A stretch of 8,799 nt of DNA, taken from positions 1-8,799 of the forward strand of contig CALZBV010000094.1 in NCBI GenBank assembly GCA_945622055.1, given 5' to 3'. This document shows, one piece after another, positions 6,348 through 8,799 of the stretch. Source of the stretch: an uncultured Clostridia bacterium (lineage in GTDB: Bacteria > Bacillota > Clostridia > Lachnospirales > Lachnospiraceae). The translations under genes and the position numbers were made by a program. The stretch's first letter is position 1. Each line of letters starts with the position of its first letter. The notes under the pieces are model-generated. The model ran no database searches. It was not told where the DNA came from and saw only the letters and a program-made list of their open reading frames with translations.

Positions 6348-6905
6348 TTAGCAGCGCTTCATATACTCACCGGTTCTGGTGTCGATCTGAATCTTCTCTC
6401 CGTTCTCTACAAACAACGGAACGTATACAAGAGCACCGGTCTCAACGGTTGCCGGCTTCGTAGCACCGGTAGCGGTATCACCCTTAAAGCCCGGTTCGGT
6501 ATCGGTAATAACAAGCTCAACAAAAAGCGGCGGCTCAATTGCAAATACCTGTCCATTGTGGGAAAGCATCTTAACGGTCTCGTTTTCCTTTACGAACTTT
6601 AAAGAATCGCCAACCTGATCCTCGCTAAGAGCAATCTGCTCAAACGTGGTATTGTCCATGAAGTTATACATCTCACCGTCATTGTAAAGGTACTGCATAT
6701 CAGCCTTCTCAATGTGTGCAGCCGGGAACTTCTCGGTCGGACGGAAGGTCTTCTCTACAACGCCACCATTTTTAATATTCTTTAACTTAGTTCTTACGAA
6801 AGCAGCACCCTTACCCGGCTTTACATGCTGAAATTCAACAACCTGGTAAACGCTTCCCTCAATTTCAAGAGTAATGCCGTTTCTAAAATCGCCTGCAGAA
6901 ATCAT
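6348..6905 (-). CDS. efp: Elongation factor P
   Basis: EF-P binds between the P and E sites of stalled ribosomes and promotes peptide-bond formation at consecutive prolines. At 185 residues it has the full family length, with a KOW-like N-terminal domain (about 1-62) and two OB-fold domains. The tip loop KPGKGAAFVR has Lys32 where the post-translational modification is placed in Lys-type EF-P. No modification gene (EpmA, EpmB or YmfI type) is visible in the window. The C-terminal signature GFKGDTATGATKPATVETGA and the ending IDTRTGEYMKRC are typical. AAGGAGG seven bases before the ATG supports the start. It has its own promoter and terminator, so it is probably expressed independently of the upstream aro cluster. 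In many related genomes a pepP-type peptidase gene sits beside efp; here none does. Confidence 0.98.
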   Translation of the reverse strand: MISAGDFRNGITLEIEGSVYQVVEFQHVKPGKGAAFVRTKLKNIKNGGVVEKTFRPTEKFPAAHIEKADMQYLYNDGEMYNFMDNTTFEQIALSEDQVGDSLKFVKENETVKMLSHNGQVFAIEPPLFVELVITDTEPGFKGDTATGATKPATVETGALVYVPLFVENGEKIQIDTRTGEYMKRC

Positions 6906-6936
6906 AAAAAATCCTCCTTAGAATTCACTACAATTT

Positions 6937-6965
6937 AGTTTATCGCACTCTGCGTAATTTTTCAA
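6937..6965 (-). promoter_or_regulatory. Sigma-A type promoter of efp
   Basis: On the minus strand, TTGAAA (6965-6960) and TAAACT (6942-6937) are separated by 17 bases. Transcription should start near 6930, giving a leader of only about 25 bases that contains the AAGGAGG site. Confidence 0.75.
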
Positions 6966-7084
6966 TATAAATTTTTGAAAATATCAATTTTTTTCTTAAT
7001 ATGCATTATTTTGCAAAACGCTATTCTCAAAAAACAACACTGCTTCTGCCAAAAAAGACTTCCTCAGCCATTGTTATTTACGGA
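6966..7084. other. A/T-rich gap between aroQ and the efp promoter
   Basis: No gene is supported here. I see no strong terminator after aroQ, only T-rich runs on the minus strand, so some read-through from the aro cluster into efp is possible. Confidence 0.4.
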
Positions 7085-7516
7085 TTATACCAGCTTTTTC
7101 GCCGCATCCATCGCAAGCTCATAGCCATACAATCCCATTCCTACAATCTGTCCGTTACATACGGCAGCCGTTACGGAAGTATGACGAAATTCTTCTCGCG
7201 TATGAATGTTAGAAATATGCACCTCTATCTTCGGAACCTTGATGGAAGCCAGTGCATCGCGGATAGCATAGCTGTAATGCGTATAGGCACCCGGGTTGAT
7301 AATAATCGCTTCCGTTCCGTCAGAATAGGACTGCTGAATGCGGTCAATGATTGCTCCTTCACAGTTGTTCTGGAAAATTTCCAACTCATCCCCATCCTGC
7401 TCTGCCTTGTTCTTAAGACGTTTACAGAGCGTCTCATAATTGTCCGTTCCATAGGTACCCGGCTCTCTGATACCGAGGAAATTCAGGTTTGGTCCGTTAA
7501 TAATTAAAAGCTTCAT
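7085..7516 (-). CDS. aroQ: Type II 3-dehydroquinate dehydratase
   Basis: This cytosolic enzyme dehydrates 3-dehydroquinate to 3-dehydroshikimate, the third step of the shikimate pathway. At 143 residues it has the usual length of the type II enzyme, which assembles as a dodecamer. The N-terminal INGPNLNFLGIREPGTYG contains Arg17 and the catalytic Tyr22. The centre has INPGAYTHYSYAIRDAL with Asn74 and His80. The substrate-binding stretch EVHISNIHTREEFRHTS has His100 and Arg111. All these match the known active-site positions. Cys52 sits in the otherwise conserved FQ-N-x-EG segment, at a position that varies in the family. Its ATG overlaps the aroK stop as ATGA, and GGAGGGAG within the aroK end serves as ribosome binding site. 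Confidence 0.97.
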   Translation of the reverse strand: MKLLIINGPNLNFLGIREPGTYGTDNYETLCKRLKNKAEQDGDELEIFQNNCEGAIIDRIQQSYSDGTEAIIINPGAYTHYSYAIRDALASIKVPKIEVHISNIHTREEFRHTSVTAAVCNGQIVGMGLYGYELAMDAAKKLV

Positions 7517-8049
7517 TTCTCCCTCCGTTTTCCTTCCTCTTTGTATAAAGTTTCAATTTCATTGATGATACTGTAAAAGGTCTTGTCATCCGTATTCACA
7601 ACGTAATCCGCCGCTGCGGTATACTTTGGAAACCGCTCATTATAAAGCGCATTCACCTTTTCTGCCTTATTATCTCCCTGAAGCAGAGGACGCTGGGTAT
7701 CCTCCTTCAATCGTTCCAAAATCGTCTCCGGTGTCGCATTTAACAAAACAACCATTCCAAGCTTTTTCAGACAGGCAGCATTTTCCGGGCGAAGTGGCAT
7801 ACCACCTCCGGTAGCAATAATACAATGTGTCTCGTTCTGAATTAACTCCTCCAAAAGCTCCGTTTCCGTCCTTCGAAAAGCAGCCTCTCCGTCCTCTGCA
7901 AATATCTGTGTAATCGTTTTCCCGGCACGCTCCTCAATCAGCTCGTCTGTATCCAGAAAACGGTACTCCAGTGCTCTTGCAAGCTTTTTTCCTATTGTAC
8001 TTTTCCCGGAACCCATAAATCCAATCAGGATAATATTTTCCTTACTCAT
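7513..8049 (-). CDS. aroK: Shikimate kinase
   Basis: This enzyme phosphorylates shikimate at the 3-hydroxyl with ATP, the fifth step of the chorismate pathway. The 178-residue P-loop kinase shows the Walker A motif GFMGSGKST (10-18). DTDE (33-36) has the shikimate-binding Asp, and FRRTE (58-62) has the shikimate-binding Arg. GGG lies at 81-83, and RPLL at 120-123 has the lid Arg. No fusion to other aro enzymes is present. The start lies 8 bases inside the end of the YqeG-type gene, preceded by GGGAAGGA, and its stop overlaps the aroQ start. Co-translation of the whole cluster is therefore likely. The C-terminal tail is strongly charged (KEEGKRREK), which also encodes the purine-rich ribosome binding site for aroQ. 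Confidence 0.97.
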   Translation of the reverse strand: MSKENIILIGFMGSGKSTIGKKLARALEYRFLDTDELIEERAGKTITQIFAEDGEAAFRRTETELLEELIQNETHCIIATGGGMPLRPENAACLKKLGMVVLLNATPETILERLKEDTQRPLLQGDNKAEKVNALYNERFPKYTAAADYVVNTDDKTFYSIINEIETLYKEEGKRREK

Positions 8050-8554
8050 GCTTTTTCCTTCCCTGCTTTCTCTGATAGCTTTTTTTCACAAAATATTCCA
8101 ATCGCCGTTTCAAAATAATCTGAATCTCTTCCTTCTTTTCGAGCTGTCCTACCAAAATAGACGTAATTCCGGCACGATTTGCCCCCCACGTATCGGTAAA
8201 AATCTGGTCACCGATTGCAAGCACCTGCTCCTTTGGAAGTGAAAGAAGCTCAAGTCCTTTTGAATAACCGTCTCCCTTTGGTTTTCCTGCCTTGTACACG
8301 TACGGAGCATCAAGTGCATCGCAAAAGCTCTTTACTCTTGGCTCCTTATTGTTGGAAACAAAGCAGATACGGTAGCCTGTTTCCTTTAATCTCTTTACAA
8401 GTGCAATTGCACGCTCATCCGCCTCAGCTCCGTGTCCGACAAGCGTATTATCTATGTCGAACAAAATGCCACGGTAGCCTTTTTCGTAAAACTCCTCATA
8501 TTCCACCTCATAAGCACTGTCGCGCATCTCACAGGGGTAAAAACGCTCTATCAT
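8042..8554 (-). CDS. yqeG: YqeG family HAD-IIIA phosphatase
   Basis: This 170-residue cytosolic HAD-superfamily protein belongs to the YqeG / HAD-IIIA family, whose physiological substrate is unsettled. Motif I is DIDNTLV (33-39), with nucleophile Asp33 and general acid/base Asp35. Motif II is SNN (67-69), the motif III lysine is in GKPKG (90-94), and motif IV is GDQIFTD (115-121). All catalytic elements are intact. The N-terminus (MIERFYPCEMRDSAYEV) is typical of the family. The C-terminus is a basic tail rich in Lys and Arg. AAAGGAG seven bases upstream supports the start, and the ATG overlaps the upstream gene's stop as ATGA. YqeG next to shikimate kinase suggests co-expression, not a proven role in aromatic synthesis. 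Confidence 0.93.
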   Translation of the reverse strand: MIERFYPCEMRDSAYEVEYEEFYEKGYRGILFDIDNTLVGHGAEADERAIALVKRLKETGYRICFVSNNKEPRVKSFCDALDAPYVYKAGKPKGDGYSKGLELLSLPKEQVLAIGDQIFTDTWGANRAGITSILVGQLEKKEEIQIILKRRLEYFVKKSYQRKQGRKKHE

Positions 8555-8799
8555 TTTTTTGCTCCTTTGCTCTTCCTTGCAGCCTTTTTATGCACATTCC
8601 GGATGGTTTTCTTTGGCTTTCCGGCTCCGGCAGACCTTCCTTTCCCGGTATTTCTTCCCGGTCCTGCAGTATTCCCGGCATCACTCTCTTTTCCTGCATT
8701 TCTTCCTTTCCCCGTATTTTTCCCCGGAACAGACGGACGGATCAGGCACTTCTTATCATAACCAATCAGATCCTCACGATGCGCAAGCTGTAAGGCTTC
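8551..8799 (-). CDS. YgiQ family radical SAM protein, C-terminal 82 residues only
   Basis: The frame is open at the right edge and ends at TGA 8553-8551, overlapping the YqeG-type start as ATGA. The visible N-terminal part, EALQLAHREDLIGYDKKCLIRP, matches the end of the conserved C-terminal region (DUF3362) of YgiQ/UPF0313 radical SAM proteins, where REDLIG and KCLIRP are typical. The radical SAM cysteine motif itself lies outside the window, so the family call rests on this short segment. The remaining 55 or so residues are a low-complexity basic tail with repeated Asn/Thr-Gly-Lys-Gly-Arg units (GKNTGKGRNAGK, then GRNTGKGRSAG) ending TIRNVHKKAARKSKGAKK. This tail looks disordered and may bind nucleic acid. 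It is the first visible gene of the yqeG-aroK-aroQ cluster; the promoter is outside the window. Confidence 0.75.
   Translation of the reverse strand, partial: EALQLAHREDLIGYDKKCLIRPSVPGKNTGKGRNAGKESDAGNTAGPGRNTGKGRSAGAGKPKKTIRNVHKKAARKSKGAKK

Noticed and set aside
7001..7507. Plus-strand 168-codon open frame opposite aroQ
   Set aside because: The aroQ frame contains all active-site residues; the antisense frame resembles no family and lacks a ribosome binding site.

Overview
This window looks like ordinary chromosome from a low-to-moderate G+C Gram-positive anaerobe of the Clostridia, most likely Lachnospiraceae. The support is Gram-positive style AAGGAGG ribosome binding sites, sigma-A type TTGAAA-N17-TAAACT promoters, and the gene set: a YqeG phosphatase next to shikimate kinase and type II dehydroquinase, efp, a DUF4867 protein, an aspartokinase and a TraX-like protein. 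No rRNA, tRNA, CRISPR array, insertion sequence, integrase or phage gene is visible. The genus is an inference and cannot be settled from this window.

Layout, left to right. An AI-2E family (YdiK/PerM-type) membrane protein on the minus strand runs off the left edge. It is divergent from a plus-strand TraX-family membrane protein, which has a clear promoter. The TraX gene converges on a DUF4867 gene, and a perfect 15-bp hairpin lies between them. DUF4867 follows an aspartokinase (first step of Lys/Met/Thr synthesis) by 31 bases on the minus strand, so the two are a likely operon. The aspartokinase is divergent from a plus-strand protein with a degenerate HAD-like N-terminus and a C-terminal GNAT acetyltransferase. 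This gene converges on a small minus-strand lipoprotein rich in Gly, Asn, Ala and Thr, with a shared bidirectional terminator between them. Elongation factor P follows on the minus strand, with its own promoter and a strong terminator. Last comes a tight minus-strand cluster, read from the right edge: the 3' end of a YgiQ-type radical SAM gene, a YqeG-type HAD phosphatase, aroK and aroQ. Their junctions overlap by 4, 8 and 4 bases, which implies one transcript and translational coupling.

Functionally the region mixes amino-acid biosynthesis (aspartokinase; shikimate kinase and dehydroquinase, the third and fifth steps of the chorismate pathway), translation (EF-P rescue of polyproline stalling) and envelope proteins. 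I see no defence island or obvious new multi-gene system. The points most worth a second look are the aspartokinase leader, where two tiny ORFs are chained by ATGA overlaps and two mutually exclusive hairpins sit at a start with a poor Shine-Dalgarno, the low-complexity lipoprotein, and the HAD-like/GNAT fusion.
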